Positions 6,869 through 13,339 of a DNA stretch of 13,574 nt are shown here, in pieces. Position 1 is the stretch's first letter, and every line of letters begins with the position of its first letter. A model generated the notes under the pieces. The model was not told the DNA's origin and made no database searches. It worked only from the letters and a program-made list of their open reading frames with translations. This DNA comes from DATMNI01 sp035570275. Lineage in GTDB: Bacteria; Acidobacteriota; Terriglobia; Bryobacterales; Bryobacteraceae. The position numbers were made by a program, and so were the translations under genes. The stretch spans positions 1-13,574 of the forward strand of contig DATMNI010000339.1 of NCBI GenBank assembly GCA_035570275.1. Reading direction: 5' to 3'.

Positions 6869-8110
6869 TTGTCGCGAAGAGTCGTAGTGACCGGCGTCGG
6901 ATTGCTGACGCCGCTTGGCATTGGGACCGAAACGTCCTGGGAGGCCGTCTGCGCGGGCCGCAGCGGGATTGATACGATCACCCAGTTCGATCCTTCGGCT
7001 TTCTCCTGCCGGATTGCGGGAGAAGTAAAAGGGTTCGACCCGGCCAAATACATCGAGAAAAAAGAAATCAAGAAGATGGGGCGCTTTATCCAGTTCGCCG
7101 TCGCGGCGGCGGAGTTCGCCTTGTCGGATTCCGGTTTGAAGGTGAGCGCGGAAGATGCCGAGCAGGTTGGAGTCTACATCGGCAGCGGAATCGGCGGGTT
7201 TGAAGTCATCGAGCGCGAACACAAAATCCTGCTGGAGCATGGGCCGCGCCGCATCTCCCCGTTTTTCATTACCGCCACCATCGTCAATTTGGCTTCAGGT
7301 TATGTTTCCATCCGCAGCGGCGCCAAAGGGCCGAATTCCGCCACGGCGACGGCCTGCACCACCAGCGCGCACTCCATTGGCGATTCGTTCCGGCTGATCC
7401 AGCGCGGGGATGCCGATGCCATGATCTGCGGCGGCGCCGAAGCCGCCGTGACCCCGATGTCGATTGGCGGTTTCGCTGCCATGCGCGCGCTTTCCACACG
7501 CAATGACCAACCGCAGAGGGCATCGCGCCCGTGGGACAAAGACCGCGACGGCTTCGTGGTTGGCGAAGGCGCCGGGATTCTGGTTCTGGAAGAGTTGGAG
7601 TTTGCCCGCAAGCGCGGCGCCAGTGTGCTGGCCGAGATTGTGGGTTACGGCATGAGTTCCGACGCGTCGCATGTGACCGCGCCGCCCGATGACGGCGATG
7701 GAGCTTTCCGCGTGATGCGCAATGCCATGCGCGACGCCAGGATCGAGTCACACCAGGTGGATTACATCAACGCTCACGGCACTTCCACGGAAGTGGGCGA
7801 CCGCGCCGAAACCGTGGCCATCAAGCGGGCCTTCTGCGAACATGCATACAAGGTGGCGGTGAGTTCCACGAAGTCGATGACCGGCCACCTGCTGGGCGGG
7901 GCCGGCGGCCTGGAAGCGGGCATCAGCGTGTTAGCCATTCGCGACCAGATTGCGCCGCCCACCATCAATCAGGAAACCCCCGACCCGTTCTGCGATCTGG
8001 ACTACGTTCCCAACCAGGCGCGCCCCATGAAGATCGAGTACGTGCTCTCGAACAGCTTCGGTTTCGGGGGAACGAATGGGTGCCTGATTTTTAAGAGGTA
8101 TGAAGGTTGA
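6869..8110 (+). CDS. fabF: Beta-ketoacyl-ACP synthase II
   Basis: This 413-residue thiolase-fold condensing enzyme elongates acyl-ACP with malonyl-ACP. The Cys-His-His active site is intact: Cys163 in ATACTTSAHSIG, His303 in NAHGTSTEVGD and His340 in KSMTGHLLGGAGG, with the conserved Lys335. The N-terminal RRVVVTGVGLLTPLG and C-terminal NSFGFGGTNGCLIF motifs are standard for FabF. The start is a TTG at 6869, with GGAGA at 6859-6863 five bases upstream. No ATG or GTG in the frame gives a complete N-terminus, so a TTG start is well supported. It lies directly after acpP. etfB follows after a 115-base spacer filled with 7-bp repeats. Confidence 0.97.
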   Translation: MSRRVVVTGVGLLTPLGIGTETSWEAVCAGRSGIDTITQFDPSAFSCRIAGEVKGFDPAKYIEKKEIKKMGRFIQFAVAAAEFALSDSGLKVSAEDAEQVGVYIGSGIGGFEVIEREHKILLEHGPRRISPFFITATIVNLASGYVSIRSGAKGPNSATATACTTSAHSIGDSFRLIQRGDADAMICGGAEAAVTPMSIGGFAAMRALSTRNDQPQRASRPWDKDRDGFVVGEGAGILVLEELEFARKRGASVLAEIVGYGMSSDASHVTAPPDDGDGAFRVMRNAMRDARIESHQVDYINAHGTSTEVGDRAETVAIKRAFCEHAYKVAVSSTKSMTGHLLGGAGGLEAGISVLAIRDQIAPPTINQETPDPFCDLDYVPNQARPMKIEYVLSNSFGFGGTNGCLIFKRYEG

Positions 8111-8113
8111 TAC

Positions 8114-8215
8114 GGTGGCCGGTGACCGGTGGCCGGTGGCCGGGTAACACAACCACTGGCCACCGGCCACTGGCCACCGACCACTGACCACCGACCACTG
8201 ACCACCGACCACACA
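8114..8215 (+). repeat. Inverted arrays of a 7-bp repeat (CCACYGR)
   Basis: The spacer between fabF and etfB contains four heptads reading GGTGRCC (8114-8141) and, after 11 bases, eight heptads of CCACYGR (8153-8208) plus a decayed ninth (8209-8215). In the right-hand array CCACTG and CCACCG heptads alternate, giving a 14-bp higher-order unit. The two arrays are inverted: 8114-8141 can pair with 8158-8185 with only a few mismatches and G-U pairs, the first 13 positions being perfect. Nothing in it is coding. Confidence 0.9.
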
Positions 8216-8225
8216 GAGGCCTCCC

Positions 8226-9029
8226 ATGAAGATAGTCGTCGCCATCAAACAAGTCCCCGCGCGCGATTCGCAACTTCGGATCGCGTCTTCGGGAAAGTGG
8301 ATCGAGGACGCCGATCTTACCTATGAGATCAATGAGCCCGATGCCTACGCCCTGGAAGAAGGGCTTCAGTTGAGGGAAAAACACGGCGGCGAGGTCGTGG
8401 CTCTGTGTGCCGGTCCGGCGCGCGCCGCGTCCACCATTCGCGAAGCGCTGGCGAAAGGCGCCGACCGCGCCATCCATATCGAAGAGGACGACTTCGGCGA
8501 TCCGCTGACCGCCGCCCGAGTCATGGCGGCCGCGATCGAAGCCGAAGCGCCTGACCTGGTGCTCACCGGGTTGCAGTCCGACGACCTGGGCTATGGGCAA
8601 ACCGGCGTGATCCTGGCTGAGCTGCTGGGGCTTCCCCACGCCACCCTCATCATGCAAGTGGAGAAGGTGGATGGCGGAATCCGCGTGAAGCGCGAGTTGG
8701 AGGACGGCTGGTTCCAGCACGTGGAGATGCCGCTGCCGGCGCTATTGACCATTCAATCCGGCATCAGCAAGCTGCGCTACGCCACCCTGATGGGAATCAA
8801 GAAGGCCAAGACCAAAGAGGTCAAACGTCTCTCGGCCGCCGATGTGGTCGCCGGTCGACAGACGACAGAAACCGATCGTCTTGGCGGCGGGCCGCCGCAG
8901 TCCCACTTCGTCATCGAGCGCATCTACCTTCCGGAGCGCACCAAGCACACGCAACTGTTCGAGGGGAGCCCCAAGGAAGCGGCCGCGAAACTGGTGGAGA
9001 AGCTTAGGTTCGAGGCGCGAGTCATATGA
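8226..9029 (+). CDS. etfB: Electron transfer flavoprotein, beta subunit
   Basis: The 267-residue AMP-binding subunit of the soluble EtfAB heterodimer, which accepts electrons from acyl-CoA and related dehydrogenases and passes them to ETF-quinone oxidoreductase. Hallmarks are the N-terminal MKIVVAIKQVPARD, the NEPDAYALEEGLQL nucleotide-binding segment (37-50), TGLQSDDLGYGQTG (114-127) and the EtfB signature VKRELEDGWFQHVEMPLPAL (154-173). The start has AGAGG at 8215-8219 six bases upstream, just at the edge of the 7-bp repeat array. The stop overlaps the etfA start by four bases (ATGA at 9026-9029), indicating translational coupling and equimolar synthesis. No acyl-CoA dehydrogenase or FixCX gene lies in the window. 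Confidence 0.95.
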   Translation: MKIVVAIKQVPARDSQLRIASSGKWIEDADLTYEINEPDAYALEEGLQLREKHGGEVVALCAGPARAASTIREALAKGADRAIHIEEDDFGDPLTAARVMAAAIEAEAPDLVLTGLQSDDLGYGQTGVILAELLGLPHATLIMQVEKVDGGIRVKRELEDGWFQHVEMPLPALLTIQSGISKLRYATLMGIKKAKTKEVKRLSAADVVAGRQTTETDRLGGGPPQSHFVIERIYLPERTKHTQLFEGSPKEAAAKLVEKLRFEARVI

Positions 9030-10045
9030 GCATCCTGGTAGTGATGGAACAGCGCGGGGGCAGTTGGAACCGCATGTCGTTTGAGACGCTTTCGGCCGCG
9101 CAGCAGTTGGCCCGCGAGCTTGGGACCACGGCTAGCGCCGCGGTGCTGGGGCAGGCCATCGATGGGTTGGCGGACGAGTTGGCGTCGAAGCAACTGCGGA
9201 AGGTCTACGCCGTCGAACACGACCTGCTGAAGGACTACACGCCGGACGCTTACACCGCAGCCCTGCGCCAGTTGGTGGCGCTGGCCGAGCCTCGCCTGGT
9301 GCTGTTTCCGCATACTTACCAGGTGCGCGATTTTCTGCCGAAGCTGGCCACTTCGCTGGGCACGGTGGCGGTGAGCGACGTGGTTTCGCACCGCATCGAA
9401 AATGGACAAGTGGTGCTGGTGCGGCAGCTTTTCCAGGGCAAGGTGAATGCCGACGTGCGCCTGCCGGGTTCGCCGGTGGTGGGTTCGCAAGCCGCCGGTT
9501 CCTCAACGCAAAGCCCGGCCCCGCAGTTTGCCTCGTTCCAGGCCGGCGCCTACCGCGGAGACCAGTTGGCAGACGGATCGGCGCCGCTGGAAAAGTTCGC
9601 GCCGCAGATCGCCGCGGGCGACATCCGCACCCGGCCGCTGGAGCTTTTCCGCGAATCGCAGCGCGCGGTGGATCTGGGAGCAGCCGAGCTCATCGTGGCG
9701 GTGGGGCGCGGGATCAAAGAGTCCGAAAACATCGCCATGGTCCGGGAACTGGCCGACGCCATGGGCGCCGAACTGGCGGCCTCGCGCCCGATTTGCGACG
9801 CCGGCTGGCTTCCGATGGAACGCCAGGTTGGCAGCTCGGGACAGACCGTAGCCCCGAAGATGTACATGGCGATCGGTATTTCGGGAGCGATTCAGCACCT
9901 GGTAGGCATGAAGGGTTCGCGCGTGGTGGTTGCGATCAATAAAGATCCGAATGCCCCCATATTCGAAGTGGCGGACTACGGAATTGTCGGCGATTTGTTC
10001 CAGGTGGTGCCCGAATTGACCGCGGCTTTCCGGAAGTCCAAATAG
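9026..10045 (+). CDS. etfA: Electron transfer flavoprotein, alpha subunit
   Basis: The 339-residue FAD-carrying partner of EtfB. The N-terminal Rossmann-like domain (MSILVVMEQRGGSWNRMSFE onward) is followed by the C-terminal FAD domain, recognised from AELIVAVGRGIKESENIAMV (220-239), QVGSSGQTVAPKMYMAIGIS (267-286), GAIQHLVGMKGS and INKDPNAPIFEVADYGIVGD. The link between the domains (about residues 147-190) is a Ser/Ala/Gln/Pro-rich stretch, making the protein slightly longer than many EtfA. Bifurcating Etf types usually accompany specific dehydrogenases, none of which is visible here, so the canonical respiratory role is the default reading. It is coupled to etfB by a four-base overlap. Confidence 0.95.
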   Translation: MSILVVMEQRGGSWNRMSFETLSAAQQLARELGTTASAAVLGQAIDGLADELASKQLRKVYAVEHDLLKDYTPDAYTAALRQLVALAEPRLVLFPHTYQVRDFLPKLATSLGTVAVSDVVSHRIENGQVVLVRQLFQGKVNADVRLPGSPVVGSQAAGSSTQSPAPQFASFQAGAYRGDQLADGSAPLEKFAPQIAAGDIRTRPLELFRESQRAVDLGAAELIVAVGRGIKESENIAMVRELADAMGAELAASRPICDAGWLPMERQVGSSGQTVAPKMYMAIGISGAIQHLVGMKGSRVVVAINKDPNAPIFEVADYGIVGDLFQVVPELTAAFRKSK

Positions 10046-10135
10046 CAGAAAGCGTTAGCCGATAGTGACCGAAAGATACCACCGGCCGCGGGTGTGATCG
10101 GCTTTCCGTAAGGTTCTGTAAATTGCGGGAAAGAT

Positions 10136-10165
10136 TTGACTTCTGGGCCGCTTCCCGGCTATACT
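10136..10165 (+). promoter_or_regulatory. Sigma-70-type promoter for the DksA/TraR-like gene
   Basis: TTGACT (10136-10141) and TATACT (10160-10165), separated by 18 bases, are near-consensus -35 and -10 boxes. Transcription would begin near 10172, giving a leader of about 105 bases to the start at 10277. It makes the regulator gene a separate unit from etfBA. Confidence 0.75.
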
Positions 10166-10276
10166 TCGAATCCGCGCCGCATCCGCCCACTCCAATCGGC
10201 TGCAACCTTTGGTTCCGGGTCTGCGTCCTATCCTTCTGATCGCATATTGATCGGAATTACCCAGAAGAAGAGAATT

Positions 10277-10684
10277 ATGATTACGAAAAACGGACCGAAG
10301 CCCAAAACCGCGAACTATCGCAAAGTACTCGAAAAGAAAGCGGAGGAAGTCCGTCAGAGCATGTCTGCCCAAAAGGCCGCGCAGGTAGTTGCCCGGCTGG
10401 ATATTCCTTCGGACGAAGGCGACCTAAGCCAGCAGCATCACGAAGAATGGATTTTCCTGAACCGCAACACCATCGATATGAAGTTGCTGCGTGAAATCGC
10501 CGGCGCTCTGCACCGCATGGACCACGACCATTACGGGGTTTGCATGGAGTGCGAGGAACCGATCTCCGCCAAACGCCTGGACGCTGTCCCATGGGCCAAG
10601 TATTGCGTCACCTGCCAGGAACTGATCGCCACCCGGATCGCCGACGGCGAGCCCGTCGACGAATTCCAGGAAGCCGATAAATGA
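10277..10684 (+). CDS. DksA/TraR-family C4 zinc-finger protein
   Basis: A 135-residue protein of the DksA/TraR family, members of which bind the RNA polymerase secondary channel and adjust transcription initiation, often with ppGpp. The N-terminal half is helical (KVLEKKAEEVRQSMSAQKAA), and the C-terminal finger has four cysteines: Cys89 and Cys92 (GVCMECEEPI) and Cys110 and Cys113 (KYCVTCQE). The C-terminal helix LIATRIADG follows. The coiled-coil tip acidic pair of E. coli DksA is not clearly placed; DEGDLSQQHHEEW (46-58) is the best candidate. The ATG at 10277 is preceded by a purine-rich GAAGAAGAG. Upstream codons in frame read through the promoter and are not coding. Its stop overlaps the next start (ATGA at 10681-10684). 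Confidence 0.88.
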   Translation: MITKNGPKPKTANYRKVLEKKAEEVRQSMSAQKAAQVVARLDIPSDEGDLSQQHHEEWIFLNRNTIDMKLLREIAGALHRMDHDHYGVCMECEEPISAKRLDAVPWAKYCVTCQELIATRIADGEPVDEFQEADK

Positions 10685-11004
10685 CCCTGGCCGACCTGCG
10701 CAAGTTTTCCATCCGGAAACAGTTCCGGGTTCGCTTTCCACTGCAAAACGGGATGGAGTGTGTGATCGACGAGCATGGTGTGGCACACGTGCCGGCGTTG
10801 AAGTCGGTGCCGGATTTCAACCTGGAAAAGGAACTGGTCTCGGCCCGCCAGTTCGTGCTGGAACCAGTGAGTTCCCTGGGCGTGAACCCGGCCGGCGTGA
10901 AAAACGCGCCGAAGCCCCGATCCATCACCCGCGATGAGTTGGAAACCCTGGCCATGGCCGCCCCGGTGGGCGCCGCGGCCCATGACGCGCACGACGACGA
11001 GTAA
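10681..11004 (+). CDS. Small hypothetical protein coupled to the DksA/TraR-like gene
   Basis: A 107-residue soluble protein that I do not recognise. The start ATG shares four bases with the previous stop, so it is translationally coupled to the DksA/TraR-like gene. Residues 1-62 look folded, with a short basic beta-rich segment (KQFRVRFPLQNGMECVIDEH) and a helix (NLEKELVSARQFVLEPV). Residues 65-107 are Pro/Ala/His-rich, ending in an acidic His-Asp tail (AHDAHDDE) and probably disordered. There is no membrane segment or cysteine pattern. The coupling suggests a role alongside the regulator, but no function can be assigned. Confidence 0.8.
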   Translation: MTLADLRKFSIRKQFRVRFPLQNGMECVIDEHGVAHVPALKSVPDFNLEKELVSARQFVLEPVSSLGVNPAGVKNAPKPRSITRDELETLAMAAPVGAAAHDAHDDE

Positions 11005-11026
11005 GCGTTGGCCATGCTTTAGCCCC

Positions 11027-11113
11027 GGTGGGACAGACCGGTGGGACAGACTATCGCCGTCTGTGGTCTGTCTTGCTGGCGGTGGGACAGACCATCGCCG
11101 TTTGTGGTCTGTT
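11027..11113 (+). repeat. GGTGGGACAGAC intergenic repeats
   Basis: GGTGGGACAGAC begins at 11027, 11040 and 11081. The last two are part of two nearly identical 33-base units (11040-11072 and 11081-11113), each holding a GACAGAC, an ATCGCCGT centre and a GTCTGT-GGTCTGT end, so each can fold into a hairpin. This fills the stretch before hfq (11005-11268), which contains no gene. Confidence 0.85.
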
Positions 11114-11129
11114 TGATGGGCAGCCTGTT

Positions 11130-11156
11130 GACAGGCGACAAGACCGATCGCCTGTC
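11130..11156 (+). other. Perfect 9-bp hairpin before hfq
   Basis: GACAGGCGA (11130-11138) and TCGCCTGTC (11148-11156) are perfectly complementary around a 9-base loop. A C/U-rich stretch, not a U-run, follows. It may end upstream transcription weakly, or belong to the neighbouring repeat family, whose GACAG/CTGTC ends it shares. Confidence 0.6.
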
Positions 11157-11200
11157 CCCTTCGTCCCGCACCCCCCACATTTCGATCCCGTCAATAGTTG

Positions 11201-11206
11201 TACAAT
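11201..11206 (+). promoter_or_regulatory. Possible hfq -10 element
   Basis: TACAAT follows GTTG and matches a -10 box in five of six bases; no good -35 is visible at the expected distance. It would start the hfq transcript near 11213, with a leader of about 55 bases that includes the tetraloop hairpin. Confidence 0.4.
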
Positions 11207-11237
11207 AACCTTGCCGTTCGTAACACCTGTTTTACTT

Positions 11238-11258
11238 CCCCGAAAGGGGTTTGGGGGA
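11238..11258 (+). promoter_or_regulatory. hfq leader hairpin with alternative pairing to the ribosome-binding site
   Basis: CCCC (11238-11241), GAAA (11242-11245) and GGGG (11246-11249) form a GNRA-tetraloop hairpin. The same C-run, as TCCCC (11237-11241), can instead pair with GGGGA (11254-11258), which is the only Shine-Dalgarno-like sequence in front of hfq. The two structures exclude each other. Confidence 0.45.
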
Positions 11259-11268
11259 CGCCCTGGCA

Positions 11269-11565
11269 ATGGAAAAACCAGCTCAAAATATCCAAGACAG
11301 CTTTCTAAACAACGCGCGCAAGGACAAAGTGGTCCTGACCATCTATCTGATGAGCGGCGTAAAACTCTCCGGCCGAATCAAGAGTTTTGACAAGTATTCC
11401 CTGGTTCTGGAGACCAACAATCAGGAGCAATTGATCTTTAAACACGCCATATCCACGGTGGTCACGCAGAAATCGTCCCACTCGTACACCAGCAGCGCGC
11501 CAGCCGCGAGCCAGAGTGCAACGGCCGGCGCCGGACCGGGTCCTCCGGCGGCTCCGGAGGTTTAG
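11269..11565 (+). CDS. hfq: RNA chaperone Hfq
   Basis: Sm-fold RNA chaperone that forms a hexamer and pairs small RNAs with mRNAs. The Sm1 region QDSFLNNARKDKVVLTIYLM with SGVKLSGRIKSFDKYSLVLE and the Sm2 motif IFKHAISTVV are unmistakable. Proximal-face residues (Gln9-Asp10, Lys59-His60) and a rim segment ARKDK (16-20, less basic than the enteric RRER type) are visible. The 98-residue form starting MEKPAQNIQD at 11269 is preferred. A TTG at 11251 would add six residues but leaves no spacing for a Shine-Dalgarno. Residues 66-98 are a Ser/Ala/Pro/Gly tail, likely disordered. hflX follows after 44 bases, the classical hfq-hflX order. Confidence 0.95.
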   Translation: MEKPAQNIQDSFLNNARKDKVVLTIYLMSGVKLSGRIKSFDKYSLVLETNNQEQLIFKHAISTVVTQKSSHSYTSSAPAASQSATAGAGPGPPAAPEV

Positions 11566-11593
11566 CGGGAGGTTTAGCCCGAGGGTTTTAGCC
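11556..11593 (+). repeat. Short triple repeat at the hfq end (GAGGTTTAGC-like)
   Basis: GGAGGTTTAGC occurs at 11556-11566 and 11568-11578, with a related GAGGGTTTTAGCC at 11581-11593. The first copy supplies the hfq stop codon (TAG). It looks like a small slippage or duplication product between hfq and hflX. Confidence 0.65.
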
Positions 11594-11609
11594 CCGGGGA
11601 ATTTGGAGA

Positions 11610-12926
11610 ATGGCAATCCGCAACGCCGTTAGAGAGCGGTCAATCCTGGTAGGGTTGGAGTGGAAGACTCGCGGCGCCCGGGCCCGTGCCGGCGCCATTG
11701 GCGTCGAGGAATCCCTGGAAGAACTCGCAGAGCTTGCCGCCAGCGCTGGTGCTACTGTTTCCGCACGCGTCCTGCAGACACTGCCCGCGCCCGAAGCCGC
11801 CACGCTGATTGGCCGGGGCAAGGTGGAAGAACTCGCCGCGGCCGTGAAATCGGGCGAGGTCGACGTGGTCATTTTCGATCAAGACCTCAGCCCCACCCAA
11901 CAGCGCAACCTCGAAAAGGCGCTGCAGACCAAGGTCATCGGCCGCACCCAACTCATCCTCGACATTTTTGCTTCACGCGCCCGGACTCGCGAAGGCCGGC
12001 TTCAGGTGGAACTGGCGCAGTTGAGCTATCTGCTGCCACGGCTCTCCGGACACGGCGTGGAAATGTCGCGGCTGGGCGGTGGCATCGGCACGCGCGGTCC
12101 GGGCGAAACCAAGTTGGAGACCGACCGCCGTCGCATCGCCAAGCGCATCAAGAAGATCGAAGACGAACTCGAAGGCGTCCGCGCCGGCCGTGGCCTGCAC
12201 CGGCAGCGGAGGAGCGCCGTTCCGCTGGCCACCCTGGCGCTGGCGGGCTACACCAATGCCGGCAAATCGACGCTCTTCAACCGGCTCACGCAATCGGGCG
12301 TCCTCACCGACGCCCGCATGTTCGCCACGCTGGACCCTACGGTGCGCCCTCTGGTGCTGCCTTCCCGGCGCCGCGTGTTGATGAGCGACACTGTCGGGTT
12401 CATTCGCAACCTGCCCACCACACTGGTGAAGGCGTTCCGCGCCACCCTGGAAGAAGTCAACGAGGCGGCGCTTGTCCTCCACGTGGTGGACGTCTCGACG
12501 CCGGCGGCCGCCGAGCATACGGCGCACGTCTCGAAGGTACTGGCCGAAATCGGCGCGGCGGAGATTCCGCAGATTCTGGTGTTGAACAAGATCGACCGCG
12601 CTGTCACCGTCGAGGGCCAGGCCGATGCCGAATCGCTGCACCGGCGCCTGCTGAGCGAAACCGGCGGGCAAGCGGGCACGCGCGCGGTATCGCTGTCCGC
12701 CTTGACCGGCGCCGGCATAGAGCGATTGCTGGCGGAAATCGACGACGTGCTGCAGATGGACCCGATCGTGCGGGAGACGTTCCGGCTGCGGTCGGGGGAT
12801 GGCGCCAGACTTGCCCTGCTGCACGAGTTCGGCCGGGTGATCGAGACCCGCTACAACGGCGAGGATTGCGAAGTGGAGGCCGAAGTCCCGGAATCGTTGA
12901 AGCGGCGCCTGGAATCCCCGGGATAG
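11610..12926 (+). CDS. hflX: GTPase HflX, ribosome-associated
   Basis: Translation-factor-class GTPase that binds the large ribosomal subunit and rescues or splits stalled ribosomes, notably under heat stress. The N-terminal HflX domain (about 1-195) contains LIGRGKVEELAAAVKSGEVD, the linker helices and the glycine-rich SRLGGGIGTRGPGETKLETD (153-172). The G domain follows with G1 GYTNAGKST (213-221), G2 FATLDPT (238-244), G3 DTVGF (260-264), G4 NKID (326-329) and G5 SAL (363-365). The length of 438 residues is typical. The ATG at 11610 has GGAGA almost touching it (11605-11609) and GGGGA at a better distance (11596-11600). It is co-oriented with hfq and probably co-transcribed. Confidence 0.96.
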   Translation: MAIRNAVRERSILVGLEWKTRGARARAGAIGVEESLEELAELAASAGATVSARVLQTLPAPEAATLIGRGKVEELAAAVKSGEVDVVIFDQDLSPTQQRNLEKALQTKVIGRTQLILDIFASRARTREGRLQVELAQLSYLLPRLSGHGVEMSRLGGGIGTRGPGETKLETDRRRIAKRIKKIEDELEGVRAGRGLHRQRRSAVPLATLALAGYTNAGKSTLFNRLTQSGVLTDARMFATLDPTVRPLVLPSRRRVLMSDTVGFIRNLPTTLVKAFRATLEEVNEAALVLHVVDVSTPAAAEHTAHVSKVLAEIGAAEIPQILVLNKIDRAVTVEGQADAESLHRRLLSETGGQAGTRAVSLSALTGAGIERLLAEIDDVLQMDPIVRETFRLRSGDGARLALLHEFGRVIETRYNGEDCEVEAEVPESLKRRLESPG

Positions 12927-13262
12927 ACGAACCATCGTAACGAGCGATCCACAGGAACGGTGGAAAAGTCTGTTGGAAACGGCCGTCCGGAACCGTCAAA
13001 GTATGGTGAAGAAAGGGAGTTACAACGTTTTGAACCACCGGGCAGCAGTTGTTCGCAACTAACTGATGGGGATAGGTTTAGCGGCCAAAACCAAAAGGGG
13101 TTTGCAATTGTTGCAAGTTGGTTGCGGTTCTGGAGCGGTTAGCCAAACTGGATATCCACAATTTCAATCGGGTGAATTCCCTGGGATTGCCTTGGATGGA
13201 TGGCGATGGGAGCGAGAAGGATAGCGAAATGGTTCGCTGGTTTGGTAAACTTGAGCTTCCAC
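12927..13262. other. Non-coding spacer between hflX and the tRNA
   Basis: About 336 bases without a supportable gene on either strand. Its base composition is less GC-rich than its surroundings. I see no clear terminator with a U-run after hflX and no convincing tRNA promoter; the few short open frames lack ribosome-binding sites. Confidence 0.6.
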
Positions 13263-13339
13263 GGCGGCGTAGCTCAGCTGGCTAGAGCGACGGTCTCATA
13301 ATCCGTAGGTCCGCAGTTCGAGTCTGCGCGCCGCCACCA
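13263..13339 (+). tRNA. tRNA-Met (anticodon CAT)
   Basis: A complete 77-base cloverleaf. The acceptor stem GGCGGCG (13263-13269) pairs with CGCCGCC (13329-13335), then A73 and an encoded CCA end at 13339. The D-arm GCTC...GAGC, the anticodon loop CTCATAA with CAT at 34-36, the variable AGGTC and the T-arm CGCAG-TTCGAGT-CTGCG are all in place. The innermost anticodon-stem pair is T-T, which occurs in related tRNAs. The first acceptor pair is G-C, so it is not the initiator type. Elongator Met is preferred; tRNA-Ile2 with a lysidine-modified C34 has the same anticodon in DNA and cannot be fully excluded. Confidence 0.93.

Noticed and set aside
8111..8215. CRISPR-like array in the fabF-etfB spacer
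   Set aside because: The units are contiguous 7-mers without unique spacers, in two orientations, so this is a simple tandem/inverted repeat.
10057..10103. AGCCGAT/ATCGGCT inverted repeat after etfA
   Set aside because: The loop is over 30 bases and no U-run follows, so it is not a convincing terminator.
11027..11113. CRISPR-like reading of the GGTGGGACAGAC copies
   Set aside because: Only three copies with irregular spacing (13 and 41 bases), and the intervening sequence is itself repeated.
13003..13062. Short ORF MVKKGSYNVLNHRAAVVRN after hflX
   Set aside because: Only 19 codons, with no Shine-Dalgarno at a proper distance and no other support.
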